Of a stretch of DNA of 64,000 nucleotides, positions 47,448 to 59,859 are shown one piece after another. The position numbers and the translations under genes were made by a program. The notes under the pieces are model-generated. The model did not search any database. It was not told the DNA's origin and saw nothing but the letters and a program-made list of their open reading frames with translations. How positions within the stretch are numbered: the stretch's first letter is position 1; each line of letters opens with the position of its first letter. Source of the stretch: Agroathelia rolfsii (taxonomy: Eukaryota > Basidiomycota > Agaricomycetes > Amylocorticiales > Amylocorticiaceae); the NCBI GenBank assembly GCA_018343915.1, contig JABRWF010000001.1, forward strand, positions 1,798,001 through 1,862,000, written 5' to 3'.

Positions 47448-48873
47448 TTACTTGAAAACGCGCCCAACAGTGCTCTTGATGGCGCTTGTGAGGATCTGTG
47501 AGCCGAAGCCGCCTGTGAGGCTTGACAGGCCAGAGCTGAGGCCTTGGCCCCATCGTTCTTTAGCGTTGCGGTCGCTGTTTGGTGGTGGTGGTGGGGGAGG
47601 CGTGTAAATGATCGGTTTGCACGAACAAAAATAAAAACAAAAGAAGAGAAACACGCACGCGTAGGTGAACCCGATGACGTTGGTCATGTTGAACACGAGG
47701 GCGAGGATGCATATGGGTAAGAATCTGAGGGGAAACAAATGGATGTTGGGTTTTTGGGTTAGATATGGACACGGATTTCAGCTGTCAAGACGCCAAGAGT
47801 TGCTTACGAAAGGTTAAGTTTGAGGACGGAAACGATGAGTAGGACGACCCAGAGGACAGGGAATACGTATAATGCAATCTATATGGTATATCATGAGCAA
47901 CAAGGTACAAGCGATCCACTTGGACCTAGGGCAGGCTTACCCAGAACATTCTGAGGGAGAAGACAAAGTTAAGATGAGCAAAATAGAGGAGAAGAAGAAA
48001 CTTAAAACGAGACGGGACATACCTCGAATCTACCGGGTTTGCAGGCCGCGAAGGCTGCGCAACAGAAGAGACGTGGGTGAGGTATAGGAGAATACAAGAG
48101 CACATAGATTACTTACGTCTCTACTTTCAAAGACCCAGTAGCTTTCTCCGTCATCATCCACCTGTTAGAGAATCCTGAATGTAATGTACTGGTAAGTAGG
48201 CAAGGACGGGTGCTGACCTGATTCCAGAACCGCAGTCCTACAAGAGTGCGTCCCGAGACGTTCTATATGTGAAGGTAAGTCATGCCAGCACCCCGTTTGA
48301 TTTCAATCGCATTTCCGTACCCTGCAATTCCAAAAGTCCATGGACAATAGAATTACCACAGCGACTGTCTGTATACTATATGTTAATAGGCCAATCCAGA
48401 TTTCTTCGAGAACAGTACAAACCGAAAGCACATAATTGTCTGTGAACCAGCCACAGAGGATGTATACAGTTATCGCTGCTACGCGGAATAAATACAAGCA
48501 AAATAATGCGAGCGGATGAGCGGACTGTGTGCATATGCGTATAGTGGTTTCATGATGCGTTTCAATTATCACATAGAAATTCGAGCGCGTGTATGCGGAG
48601 CCAGACCTGTTTAAATATCCCAGCAATTCCTGTAGGACGCCAATCCGCCTCAGAAAATTATCATAAAGGATCCAAGGCCCTTGATGTGAACACAGACGCA
48701 CCAGACTCAGCGTCTCCAGGAGTCGTTGCGAATTGTGAACCAGTGCCGGGAGTTAGGACAACGGGCTCTCTGGCCGGTGCAATTTTGCTATTGATACGCC
48801 CGGAGGGAACGGGATCAGACGAAGGATCGTCGGGCTCGATAGTGTCAAGTAGTGGTTGATGTGCAGCGCTCAT
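47448..48873 (-). CDS. TVP23: Golgi membrane protein TVP23
   Basis: Tetra-spanning Golgi vesicle protein (DUF846 family). Eleven exons: 48873-48694, 48648-48607, 48524-48423, 48368-48321, 48262-48218, 48161-48117, 48054-48023, 47950-47941, 47878-47808, 47724-47659, 47574-47448; 255 aa. Family blocks in order: [118 protein letters not shown] and DRNAKERW. Exon 8 has 10 nt. Intron 1 (48693-48649, 45 nt) has a weak donor and is the least certain part. The gene shares a 171-bp divergent promoter with the next gene. Confidence 0.92.
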
Positions 48874-49044
48874 GATAATGTAATAGGTGAACTTGGTTAA
48901 GTAGTTAGTTAATGGTACACGACGTCGTTGATCGCCTTTGCTTCCGGAAGTTTATTGATACTTGATAACTTTCGTAACACTTGAAGTTGCTCTTCCTGAT
49001 CCAGCTTACACAGCTATAGTGACTGGTATCACTAGCTCGGTCGA

Positions 49045-50723
49045 ATGGCGTCCAACGAGAATGAAGAGACGAGGCCGCTTCTCCCTACTATTGCAAGCAC
49101 CGGTGCGAATAGTCCTGGCTTGACTGCTGGCTCATCTGGAACGTTCTCACGCAACCAACCTACTATACCTCCCATTAATACCGTTGTCGAGAAGCTGCGA
49201 TTCGAAGCCCTCCATTCTAATACCGACGACTTCAATGTCTCCAACGTCTTAATAAGAGACACGCCTCTAGAGTCTCTTAACGAGTGGGAAAGGGCTTCAT
49301 ACACTATATGTATTTTGCTCAGCTTCCGCCAGTGGTATCACGAACTATCAGTTTCAAACGAGGAGAGCTGGGAGATTGCGCAATGGCAAAGGTCGAACCC
49401 AAATATTGCACACGACTTGGACGCCCAAATCGTACGCAAGTGGAAGGATTTGGGGTATGAAACATCCACAGAATTGGGACAGATACTATGGGCCAAATTT
49501 CTTGTCAAAGAAGGGTCCCTTTCTACCGTTCGACGTATGGTGACCCAGTAATTGATGGCCTGTTATTAAATATCTAATACACAAACTCAAAATAGTGATC
49601 GACTTGCTTGTCACCTCCGACCATGAGGATATCATTTGTGATCCTACTCTTGAACAGTATTTATTCGGGACATGGAAGAAAGGGATTTCCTCTGGAAACA
49701 CTACCTATGATTCGTCAGAGTCAAGAATATTCCAATTTTATGACACTCTGGCGAAGCCAAGGCATGCATCACAATCATCACAGCTTTGAACTCATCTCAC
49801 CTTATTCTAACAGGGCCATTTATACCATGGATCTTATTGTTTACCTCACTTACCTCGTTTCTCTTGTGTATTACGTCGTATCGCCACCCACCCGATTCGT
49901 TGTGACCGATGGTTCGCCTCGTATTGGATTACGGGAAGCATGGATTACGTTTTATTCATTCTCCTCAATATTTCGACCTTTTCCGTCATTATGCTTTCCT
50001 TCTTTGCTGGTGTTCTTTTCGTTCATCATCACTTTGCCTGCATCACCATATTCGGACGATTTTCCTTTCCTGCTTCTCTTAATCGCTCTTATCATCTATA
50101 TCATTAAACTACACATACCCGATCACCCTAGTCCAGCTTTCGTTCTGTTTTCCATTAAGAACACTCTCCCCTTAACAACGCTCATCGTGGAGACACTTTC
50201 TCGTGCTCTCTTTCCCGCACTATCATTCATCTTTCCGTTGTTCATTCTCTCTTGGATACTTTTCAGCTATCTCTTTGGGGAGCTCCGGGCATGGATATCG
50301 CTTTCGACTGTTTTCACGATCACTTTCTTGCCCGGTAGGACCGCCAACACCGTCTTGCTGCTTCTCATGGCCGAGGGCTTGATTTTTATTTGGAGCATAT
50401 TCGTCCTTGCCGTATCCTATATCACGCATCGGGGCGAACATTTAGCTGGATGGGACGCATACACTCGACCGATTGGGCTCGTCTCTCGTCGTAGATTTGC
50501 ATCGGCCCTTGCTCTCTATGCTACACCCTATATGTTCCCCCCGCCTTTCAACTTGATTTCGTCGTTCATCCTCATCCCGCTGAAAGTGTTCTTACATCTA
50601 ACGGGAAACACGGCGCACACCGAAACCCACGTACACAGGATTCAACAAGTGCTTTGGCGACTATTGGTGGCTCCGTTGGCAATCTCTATTGGGGCGTTTT
50701 GGATGTGGGGATTAAGGTCATGA
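49045..50723 (+). CDS. uncharacterised multi-pass membrane protein
   Basis: Exons 49045-49534, 49596-49761, 49814-50723; 521 aa. I do not recognise the family. The soluble N-terminal 230 residues begin MASNENEETRPLLP (a vacuolar/late-secretory-like acidic start) and include LRFEALHSNTDDFNVSNVLI and LRDTPLES-like segments, with several Trp. The C-terminal 290 residues hold roughly eight hydrophobic segments (for example IVYLTYLVSLVYYVV, FLLLLIALIIYIIKL, LFILSWILFSYLFG, LLLMAEGLIFIWSIFV). Intron 2 appears to be GC-AG (49762-49813). A GT-AG alternative starting at 49712 (approximately) also keeps frame and would drop about 17 residues. Divergent from TVP23, so co-regulation with a Golgi gene is possible. 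Function unknown. Confidence 0.78.
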
Positions 50724-50801
50724 TGACTTATGTATATCGATGAAAGTAATACATAAGGATAAATAAAATGTTCATGATATATCATATAAAAAAAGAAAAA
50801 A

Positions 50802-52629
50802 CTACATGCGAAAACGAGGTAAGTTCTGACAAAGGAAAGACACGACTTTATGGCCAATCCGCAGGCGAGTTGCATCGTCCAAAACTTTCTTTTCCTCCTC
50901 CGATAGTTGGTATGTCTCCAAGAATGTAGTTAGCATTTGCGATTCGTTGACTCCTCGGAGACTCATGCGAACGATATGCCACTGATAGAGGTATTTCAGT
51001 GCTGCGGTCTTTTCGATGCCCATGGATTCCGCTAGCATCTCTTTCTGTTCGTGTTCGTGGAACATTGACCACGATTCGTTGACTTCGACGTTTGGAGCAA
51101 CCTTAGATAAGAAGCGGAAGACGCTTAGACCATCTTCGATGGACGAGTTGCCGACAAACAAATTTTCGAGAGCTAGATGTGGTGTGACACTCTCAATGGA
51201 GGGAGTAGCTCCGCAGGCATCTAGCTGGATCTGGATAGATCTGAGGTCACGGCATCGATTAAGCAAACTAAAGAGACCCTGGAGAGTGAATGATGATGAT
51301 GATGGTGCCATCCAATCGTGTTCTGTGAGCAATGAGATCTCTTGGAGATTTGGGGCTGCATCGGCAATCGTTGAAAGATCTCCGTCTGAAAGGTCGCACC
51401 CATGAACCGGACAGATGTTAAGCAGTTGCAAGCTTCTGAATGCTGGTCGGAGATGTTGGATGTCGCTCATACCGAATCTGTATGGTGCTTCATTCTCAAG
51501 TAAGGTGACTCTGTCATGGTGAGGATAATTCCGGGTGGTCAAGTCTAGCGTCTTCAAAGATCCAGTAGAACAAGTTTCTCCAACTAGACGAAGCACTTGC
51601 TCCCAGCCAGATTTAGAAATATTAGCACCGAGATGCATGTGTTGGATTTTTTGCAAGTTGGAGTTAAGTTTCAAGAAACGATGCAAGACCATGGCGGATT
51701 CTGGGGTATCGAGACAAATTTCCTGAAGCTTAGAGAATGTGCTTTGGCCTGGGTCCAGTCCTGCCCCAGAGATATGAGAAGTCATGAGGAGCCCAATTGC
51801 TAAAACTTGAAGAGTCTCCGAAGACGCTAGTCTCTTTAATGTAGATGCTTGCACGTTGGAGAGGCAGGCCACTTCCAGAGTCGGGTGTGTTTCAAGCACT
51901 TTCTTGGCCGCATATGCTATCGGAGAATCGTAGGCGAAGAGCATTTCTATGGGTTCTGGCCCGTTTAAGATCGCGAACTTCTCCAATTTGGGGCTCAGAT
52001 GAGCCAATATCGTAGGGAATTCATTTGGAAGTGCGACGAGAATAGATGGTGATATTCTTATGAGGCGGAGCGTTGGTGATAGCAGAAACAGGAATTTTGC
52101 GAGTCCTTCGTCAGCCACCAGGTTAGGGTTGGGCATAACTAGCTTGAGATTTGTTAGGTTCGGAAACAGAGGGTTGGGCATTCCGTAGCCATATAAAGAT
52201 AGTAACATTCTTTTTGTGAAATGGACGGAATCATAATCCTTGTAGTGGAAATCTCGAACGCGAGAGCAATACAACTTGGCTCTGTCCCAATCATCAGGAT
52301 GTATCGGCCGAGTAAGTATCTGGAAGTAAAAATGAGGGGAAATATCAATAGGCGCCTATAATACAATCTACCAAATTATTTGTTGTGTCATCCAAAATCA
52401 TGATGTCTTCATCCCAAGCACGCTTGGAATCTTCAATTCGCCAAAGACCCTCAGGCATACAGGCGATGACAGGCTGAAGAGAATCAAGAGTTTCCCAGAC
52501 TATACTGGCACCAATGTCCCAAAACATGAAACACGTTGGTAAGAGCTTCGCAATTGTGTTTCTGTCAGAAAATTGGAGGATCATGGCAATGATCTCGGGG
52601 GTTAGGATGGGGCTTGCTGTACTGCCCAT
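50802..52629 (-). CDS. F-box / leucine-rich-repeat-like protein
   Basis: Exons 52629-52372 and 52319-50802; 591 aa. An F-box-like N-terminus (SPILTPEIIAMILQFSDRN, then LLPTCFMFWDIGASIVWETL) is followed by a long series of irregular leucine-rich segments (NLTNLKLVMPNPNLV, FSKLQEICLDTPES, LQEISLLTEHDW and others). Mushrooms carry large families of such proteins, thought to be substrate adaptors of SCF ubiquitin ligases; the target is unknown. The upstream in-frame GTG is ignored in favour of ATG 52629. Its 3' end faces the membrane-protein gene, with stops only about 80 bp apart. Confidence 0.85.
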
Positions 52630-52910
52630 TATCGTCACGTGTAAGAGAGCGATGGTTGTGATGAGGGGAGAGGGCTAGCGTGGATGATTCTACCATTCAA
52701 GACTTTTATGATAACCATGAACGCTTTCATTACAGAAGATATGACAGAAGACAGCCAAATATAACCTGAACATAACTTGTGCCACAGTGTTTTTGCGGTG
52801 GCTGTGCTTTTTACAACAAGAGTTACGGTTGTAGTTTTTGTTATCATACCAAACCTAAACTTGGGTTCACTTGCGCGTGCCAATAACACGCGCAAGAGTA
52901 AGATAAGTGA

Positions 52911-53074
52911 GATCCATCAGGTGCCTAACTTCCCCTTATGCTACTACACACCACACTTCCCTTACCTTCTAAACAGTCACCATAGCTCCTCACACCGTAG
53001 TTTGTCTGTAGTACATGATGCGGTATATAAACGTATTAAAAAAAAAAAAAAAAAAAAAAAGATCCATCAGGTGC
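52911..53074 (+). mobile_element. very short 5'-truncated LINE copy with 14-bp target-site duplication
   Basis: Element body 52925-53060, ending in atgcggtatataaacgta (53018-53035) and a pure A-tail of about 23 nt. It is flanked by direct repeats gatccatcaggtgc at 52911-52924 and 53061-53074. The same 3' terminal sequence ends the larger LINE at 31822-32440, so both belong to one family. The clean tail and perfect duplication point to a recent insertion. Confidence 0.88.
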
Positions 53075-53390
53075 ACACACACCAATTTTCCTGAGCAGCT
53101 CATACTACTGTACTAGTCACTGGACCTTCAAGTTTTCACCGACTCAGACTAGCTAGCAGCATATCGAACATAGACTTCTACAATAGCGTGAGAGTGCTAT
53201 TGGTATCCTGACGGCGACGTTGTACTAGTTGATACAATTGTTTTTATTCGGTTAGCACGCACAACTACTGGTGTTACATGTCACAGAAACATGACCTTTC
53301 GAGTAAATCACGTGAGTGTGACCATACACTCGTGCATTTGGTCCTCACTTCATCCATCTGACTTGTTTTACATTTGCACCAAAAACAAGC

Positions 53391-54042
53391 ATGTCGTCTT
53401 CTTCGTCCAGCATTGTATTCGACGACGTCTTTACTATTAGCGCCATTGACAAAGAGGGCAAGAAGTTCGATCGTGGTCTGTCTACACCTTGATGCGCGCT
53501 GGCCAAAAGCCATAACCAAGGCTTACAGTTTCTCGGCTATATGCTCATTCAAAAAACTATGATATGGCTCTAACGCTTGATTACAACGTTGAGCTTTTCC
53601 CTTTGGAATCCGGCAAATCTATCACTCTGGCTCTTGCTACTTCTCTCTCACGAGGAGGCCCTCAGGGCACTGACGCAGATGGCGACGAGGCCGACAGAGA
53701 AAAGGATAGAGATGTTTGGAGGCCTGATGGAAAGGGCAGGAGGGGATTGGAAGAGGATTATGATTATGTGATGTATGGAAAAGTATGTGTAGAGTTTTCT
53801 GTGTGAATCTATACGCTTGTTTATGATCCATCATCCAGGTTTACAAATTCGATGGCGATACAACAGAAGCTGTGTAAGCATGATCCGTTTTAATCTCTTA
53901 CAAGATCCCTCACACCACCTGCCACGTTATTAGCACGGTTTACGCATCGTTTGGAGGCTTACTGATGTCCCTCAATGGATCTTTCCGCCACATGAGCAAC
54001 ATTGTCCTCGGCGACCCCATATATATATTACTACGCAAATAG
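53391..54042 (+). CDS. RPB8: RNA polymerases I, II and III common subunit RPB8
   Basis: Shared OB-fold subunit (ABC14.5) of all three nuclear RNA polymerases. Exons 53391-53475, 53529-53782, 53839-53873, 53934-54042; 160 aa. It reads IVFDDVFTISAIDKEGKKFD, RVSRLYAHSKNYDMALTLDY, NVELFPLESGKSITLALATS, an acidic loop, YDYVMYGKVYKF, then the C-terminal VYASFGGLLMSLNGS and NIVLGDPIYILLRK. These are standard RPB8 blocks and the length is typical for fungi. The charged loop (DADGDEADREKDRD) is somewhat long. The promoter lies just after a recent LINE insertion. Confidence 0.96.
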
Positions 54043-54740
54043 AACAACACTCACTCCTTTTTTGTTCAACCATTCATTGTACCTATGGTCTTTCTACCCG
54101 ATCTGAACTAGGCTTAGAATTAATGTTGGGCACCCCAAAAGAGTGATTGGAATACCGCAAGCTTCTGTCTGGGAAATTATTTCTGGGTCAGGTAAGAAGA
54201 GTCCAGTATTATTTATTTACCCATTTGGTGAATATATGATTTGGTTCAGAAAAGGATGGTCAACTTATGTATTCCATTGATGCACCAATACTCAGCTAAC
54301 TAAGCAACCTGGGATTCTTTATGCTGAACCTTCCTGAACGATCGGAGTCGAAAAGGACCTTAGCGATGGTTGACCATTTGAAACTGTTTTTCCACATTTT
54401 TCGCACAGAAATCAAATTTGTGTAAATGCAAAACACAGCCTCTCATTTATGGCGGCTTGACAATCAGATTTGTTACAATCATGTGTGCCATCTAACTCAG
54501 TTAATTCAACTGTATCGTGTTCGGCATTGCGGAGTTTGAGCGAAAGCGTGACCAGGCCTAGTGATACATGTAACATTGCTCCCAAATTCCTATCGCTTCG
54601 CTGCACTCTACCTACGGCTACGGCTAGTCCTGAGACAAGGTCTTCTTCTGACAATGCACAGGTCGTAGAAGGCTTGTACAAAGGACTAGGACCTTGAATC
54701 TAACGATCTTACATGTGAACGAGTTTGATCTGGTGAAACC
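54043..54740. other. intergenic, RPB8 / DLT1
   Basis: About 700 bp without a supported exon. Confidence 0.5.
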
Positions 54741-55749
54741 ATGTCTGTCGGCAGAAGCGCACTTTCCTACATTGCGTATTCCTTCCTCGTCATCGCAGCT
54801 GGATGTGCAGTAGCACTGTCTTGTGTCTTTTTGCTCACACAGGCTGTCAGAGCCTCCCCAAGACATTCATTGAAGTATAACTACGATGCTTTGATAATTG
54901 GCGCTTCCTATGTCGTTGTCGTAAGTGTGCTTTGCATTCTCGTTAAGCAGGCTTGACATTTGAGTTTTTATTATCAGTTACTTTTATCCGCATTCTTCTG
55001 CTTAAAGAGGCGAATTAGTGTTGCCATGGCCCTTCAGCGCATATCCAGATCCCACAAAATGATTGGGAAGAATGATGTACCGAGGGTAAGTGCAATCCAT
55101 TTCACTCGATATATCACACGGATTCACTCGATAACTAGACAGTTCATGACTACATTCGCCAAGAATATCATCGCTCTAGTCTTATTGCTTACGAATCATT
55201 ACCGAGAGACGTGTTTCATGAGGGATGGGGTAAACCAGGTAGTTGTAACATTTGTTCCATAGGTTTACCTCCTGACAAAAGACTCAGGAACACAATTGGA
55301 GGATATAAACTTTCGTCGTTCTCTCTTGGACTCTATCTATCAAGTCGGTATGCTAGGTCTTAATCCGCTTTCATGAGCAAGACATAACCCATTTTACTAG
55401 ACGAAACTGCACGTCTTGTGATACCTTCTCTTCCTCATTTGAAACACAACGTGCGCATGATTCGTCATTTTCGTTACCTTCTGCCCCTCCTGCCTGTGGA
55501 TGAAGATGGACTTTCTCCTTTACATTACTACGACTCTGCTATACAGTTGGCACGTACATCATCCCGAGAACCTACGGAACAAGAGTATCTGGTGGGCGAG
55601 ACTGCAAAAGAGCAAATCATAGCAGTGTGAGTTACTTCCAGTTACCGGACTATTGAAGGCTTGTGTAAGTTGACCTTTTGGTTTTGGTTAGTCTTGGTGA
55701 ATGCTTAGAGGAAATGTCCATCAGCTCTGGGACAGCAACTCATATTTGA
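54741..55749 (+). CDS. DLT1: Dlt1-like membrane protein (defect at low temperature 1)
   Basis: Homologue of yeast Dlt1, a conserved fungal membrane protein of poorly known function. Exons 54741-54920, 54978-55085, 55139-55238, 55288-55347, 55401-55626, 55692-55749; 243 aa. Two N-terminal membrane segments (YIAYSFLVIAAGCAVALSCV and LIIGASYVVVLLLSAFFCL) are followed by KRRISVAMALQRISRSHK, HDYIRQEYHRSSLIAYE, HEGWGKPG, the conserved FRYLLPLLPVDEDGLSPLHY and YDSAIQLARTSSREPTEQEY. The last exon (17 residues) is less certain; stopping at 55630 would lose only that tail. Confidence 0.88.
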
Positions 55750-56658
55750 TATGATTTCACTGTTCACTGGCGACTGTTTCTAATATAGACATCGTTTATA
55801 CACAATGTTACGATGACATTACAGTTTCATAGAAGCGTAGCCAGTTCAGACTCTTCATAATTCCCCGAAGTAACTTTTATTTTTTACTTGTGTCGGAGAA
55901 ATTCTATCTACCGGATATGGCTGTCGTGGGCTATACTAGTAGTCTATAATTGTGAAGAGTATGCTTGACTTGCCGACGTACTGAAGTGAAGGCATTCTGG
56001 CGGGATGGCCACCTCGATACACAGGTTACTAGAGGAAGCGCGACAAGATCGAAGCCAACTCTAACCATGATCGTGATCATAAACATTTCACTCAGCCTAG
56101 CACTGGCATGTCAAGCGACGCTTCCATTCTTCGACCTCTCAATATCACAAATATTACTGCATGCAGATTCAGTTGTGAGGCGTCCGGCTGTGCTGTGCAC
56201 TATGCAGTCATCCAACTTGGCCTTAACTTGAATGGTGGATCGGCTAGTCTTTGAGTATTCCGGCAACTTGAACCGCACGATTCGTAGGCAGATCATCGCA
56301 GTATCCTCTTAGGCTTATGGGTCTAACCAACACCCCGCCAGGCGCGTAGTGGGCCTGTGCTGTGACGCACGCTCCTGGCACGCTTATTTGAGACATCGCT
56401 ATCATGCATCACTCATCACGCACTATTTTATTCTGCTGCGCTCTTGTCAATTGGCTGCGCCGGGCTGCGGCGTGTCCACCATGCTCTCAGTCTCAGGACT
56501 CTGCCTCAATGCTTAAATAGCTCACAGCCTCTCAATCAACAATCCGGCTACCGCCAGATTCAAAGCCAGACCTCTTTCTCATTATCTCTTTCATTTCTTT
56601 GGGTTCTGTCTCAAGCTTTCAGCCGAAACCGCAGCGTCGTCTACTTTAGCACCCTACA
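55750..56658. other. intergenic
   Basis: About 900 bp with no supported exon; the last 250 bp are the probable promoter of the next gene. Confidence 0.5.
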
Positions 56659-57209
56659 ATGGCCCACACACTACTGTGCCGTATCTTGGGAATGAAGAGA
56701 CGCAGCGTTTTTCGCTCTGAAGACATGTGGGAGGTCATTGAAAACAGAAGTGTAGAACCTGTGCCCATGTTCTATGACGATGAACGTAAGTCTAGCATTA
56801 TATAACTCCTTGGTATTGTTGATGACCATACTCCAGGCAAAAACGTGGGGCGTATAGCGTACCAGGACACAAATGGAACGTATGTGTTTGATCTCCCACG
56901 CTCCCCAGGTGGCGCCGAGCTACATCAAGCCTTGATGTTCGCCCGCCAGCAACTGTTGAGCCAGATCTCGAAGCAGGAATATAACTGTTTCCTACTAGAA
57001 GGGTTTGTGCTTTGCCCTCTTCGGGGTCGATTTCTTCTGAACTGTTTTCTAGCTGGCAGGTGAATGTTCTCCGCCGTGGGAGTACCGATATGCACCGAAT
57101 ACATGTGTCATATAATGGCCGGCCAGCATATGCGACCGGGAATTTATCGCTGCGGCTCCCTCCTTATATTGGCCTCGTGGCTGGTACACATATACCACCT
57201 AGCCCATGA
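56659..57209 (+). CDS. small uncharacterised protein
   Basis: Exons 56659-56785, 56837-57002, 57053-57209; 149 aa. No known domain recognised. It starts MAHTLLCRILGMKRRSVFRS, has an acidic-aromatic middle (VPMFYDDERKNVGRIAYQD, TYVFDLPRSPGGAELHQALM) and ends VNVLRRGSTDMHRI, YNGRPAYATG, SLRLPPYIGLVAGTHIPPSP. No signal peptide or membrane segment. Splice sites are good and frames fit, but without a homologue the model rests on these alone. Confidence 0.6.
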
Positions 57210-57824
57210 CGGCTTTCTCTTGGCTGGTTCCTTATGTTATCTTCCCCATACATCTCGTTCTTAGGCTGGTTTTGTGAATTCTTCGTCTTCTAGTGGCCTT
57301 GTTTGATGTCTGATTTCGTCATTAGTCGTTATCATAAATTCCCTGCATTGTTTTTTCTTCTTCTTAAATTTCCTGCTATCGCCATGTCTCCTCTTTTTGG
57401 GCTGATCCAAGTGATCAACATATGCTAGTAGAAATATCTTCGGATGTGTGTATATTACCGTGTCTTCAAATTCAAGCGATGTATCATTATAGTTCGAATA
57501 ATCAAAATATTGGCACCAATAAATAATGCACAAAATGTACCTGAGTCAATTCAAGACATTTAAAGGGCACGATAACTGCGGAATGTTGTGAGTAGACTAC
57601 TGCAAACTGTAGATGTGGACCCCACACTTTGATCGGAACTCGGCGAGGTAGTGGATGCAAGGTCGGCACTGGGTATATGAGCTCATAAGCACACCATACG
57701 CTTACCTGACCCACGGTTCTAAACACTCGTCCCCAGTTTTCGGCCGTACACCAACACACACAGATAGATTATCAGGACAACAACTATTTCTCCTGCAGAA
57801 TTCTTTTCTTCTTCTTCTTGCACT
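57210..57824. other. intergenic
   Basis: About 615 bp, AT-rich, no supported exon. Confidence 0.5.
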
Positions 57825-58493
57825 ATGTTCCGAGTCTCTGTTTCGCGCGCAATCCGTCGTGCAGTCCCATCTACTGGGATGGCTGTTGTTGCTCCTCCCC
57901 GTTGTGTTGTCCCGAGCTTGCCCACCGTCATTGCCCGCTATGAATCATCGTCTGCCTCTTCTGGCTCGGGAAGCTCTGTGAAGGATAAGATATACGAGGC
58001 GCAGCGCACCAACCTCAGAGACTGGAAGGCGACCAAGGTAACCTACGAGGATATTAAGCCTAGAACACAGGCTCCTCCTCTGGTTGGTTTTCTCAACTTT
58101 CAACCGCTTGTGATAATGACTGAATCATTTATAGGACGCATACTTGATAGACGTCAGAGAGCCGGATGAGGTTCTGCAAGGAGCTATCCCATCCTCTGTC
58201 AACTTGCCTCTATCTGTCCTCCCCGAATCCCTCCACTTAAGCCCGGAGAAGTTCAAGGAACAATTCGGCTTTGAGAAGCCCAGGAAGGACCAGGAGATTG
58301 TGTTCTACTGCAGGAGCGGCAAGCGCAGCTCTACAGCGAGCGATGTTGCTTTGCGTAATGGCTTTACTAAGTATGGCAATGCTTTGAATCGAGCGTTCAT
58401 GTTTACTGACTATCATTACTTTACAGAATTCTAAATTATGAGGGTAGCTGGTTGGACTGGGTAGAAAAGGAGGGTCCTCCTAAAGCACAGTAA
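57825..58493 (+). CDS. mitochondrial rhodanese-domain sulfurtransferase
   Basis: Single rhodanese-domain protein of the yeast Rdl1/Rdl2 type, a thiosulfate sulfurtransferase. Exons 57825-58082, 58135-58370, 58427-58493; 186 aa. The first 45 residues (MFRVSVSRAIRRAVPS...) are basic and hydroxylated, typical of a mitochondrial presequence. The domain reads VTYEDIKP, DAYLIDVREPDEVLQGAIPS, SVNLPLSVLPESL, the active-site loop VFYCRSGKRS (catalytic Cys about residue 145) and NYEGSWLDWVEKEGPP. Its neighbour frataxin also serves mitochondrial sulfur/iron chemistry; the adjacency may be chance. Confidence 0.93.
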
Positions 58494-58660
58494 TAAATGT
58501 AGTTTAATACCATAGCCCTCATGTTACGCGTCATAGTGCATGCAAATGACACCATGAATGTTGACTGCCATAACGCAATGTATGCGTTCGGATTTTTTGT
58601 GGGCTTTAATCCAGTACGCCGAAGTCAGTCGCGTCACGGTCGTCTCTTCTCCGGATTCAC

Positions 58661-59467
58661 ATGTACAGACTACTCTCTCGTCGTTTACCAGTTCATCGTC
58701 GCGCATGTCTATCACGCGCTACATACACAGCTGGCATTCTGTGTAATATCCCAACATGTTCTTTGCTGTCGTCGTCAACAACTGCTCTTGGTCAACGACA
58801 TGAGCGACGGCACTTTGCTACACCCCCGCCTCATATCAACGTGAGGTACGCCTCACCTTGTGCGGATGCAAACAATATACCTCTTCTTGCCTAACCACAT
58901 TCTTATTTCGCTTGCTACATTGGATCCATATACGACTTGTAATTACAACATTTGAAATGCTAGCTCACTCTCGACGGAGCTCTACCATTCACTGTCAGAT
59001 GCAACCATGGAGCATACTCTAGAGTCGCTCGAAAACCTTTTGGATGAGATAGATGATGCCTCGTATGAAGTCGACTATAGTGTATGTACTCCCATTCTCT
59101 GTAGACAATACGTTTCGTTTAAATGTTCATTCTGATATGCAGAGTGGTGTCCTAACGCTCAAGCTGGGCGGGCACGGGACGTACGTGATTAACAAACAAC
59201 CGCCCAATAAACAGATCTGGCTGTCTTCGCCTATCAGGTATGGACTGCAAATTCGTGCATGCTTTTTGTTATCTAATCTTGAGCTTTTATTTTATTTTAA
59301 AATACAGTGGGCCGGCACGGTACGACTATGATGAAGCAAAGAAAGACTGGGTCTATATCCGCAGGGGAGATACACTCGCGGAGCTTTTGAACCGCGAACT
59401 CAGCGATGCACTCCAAGCGCCGGTTGATCTTGATTTTAGGGCAGTTTTGAATAAAATCGCAATTTAG
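58661..59467 (+). CDS. YFH1: frataxin
   Basis: Mitochondrial iron-sulfur-cluster assembly protein that stimulates the desulfurase complex. Exons 58661-58845, 58964-59081, 59143-59237, 59308-59467; 185 aa. A strong presequence ([20 protein letters not shown]... ending RRHFATPPP) precedes the frataxin fold: [20 protein letters not shown], the acidic iron-binding helix [52 protein letters not shown] and [18 protein letters not shown]. All family positions I can judge are conserved. The first splice junction (phase 2 in the presequence) is the least certain. Confidence 0.95.
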
Positions 59468-59859
59468 TGGTTCGTACATTAAATGATGACAATAATAATA
59501 TATTGAACAGCGGAGAGCAAGAGAAATGTGTGGGAGGAAAACCCGGTTAGAATTAGAATGATGTGGTGGCAAGATGATAGTGGTCTAACTATATAACACA
59601 GTGCAAAACGTGGGAAATGAATGTATATGGCGACGTGAGAAATTGGTAGCTAACAAAGGCAAGTACAATGATGAATGATAGGTGTTGAGAATGATTGAAG
59701 GGTCCGTAACAAAACATAACTAATAAGATAAGGGATGCGGTATGAGAGTAATGCTTACAAGGCCATCCAAGTTAAGACGAAATCTCTCGTCAACCAAATT
59801 GTGGCTTACTAAAGGTAGGAATAACGAATGATGTCGAAGTAGGTCATTATAAATAAGCA
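59468..59859. other. intergenic, convergent gene ends
   Basis: 392 bp, AT-rich, nothing recognised. Confidence 0.5.
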
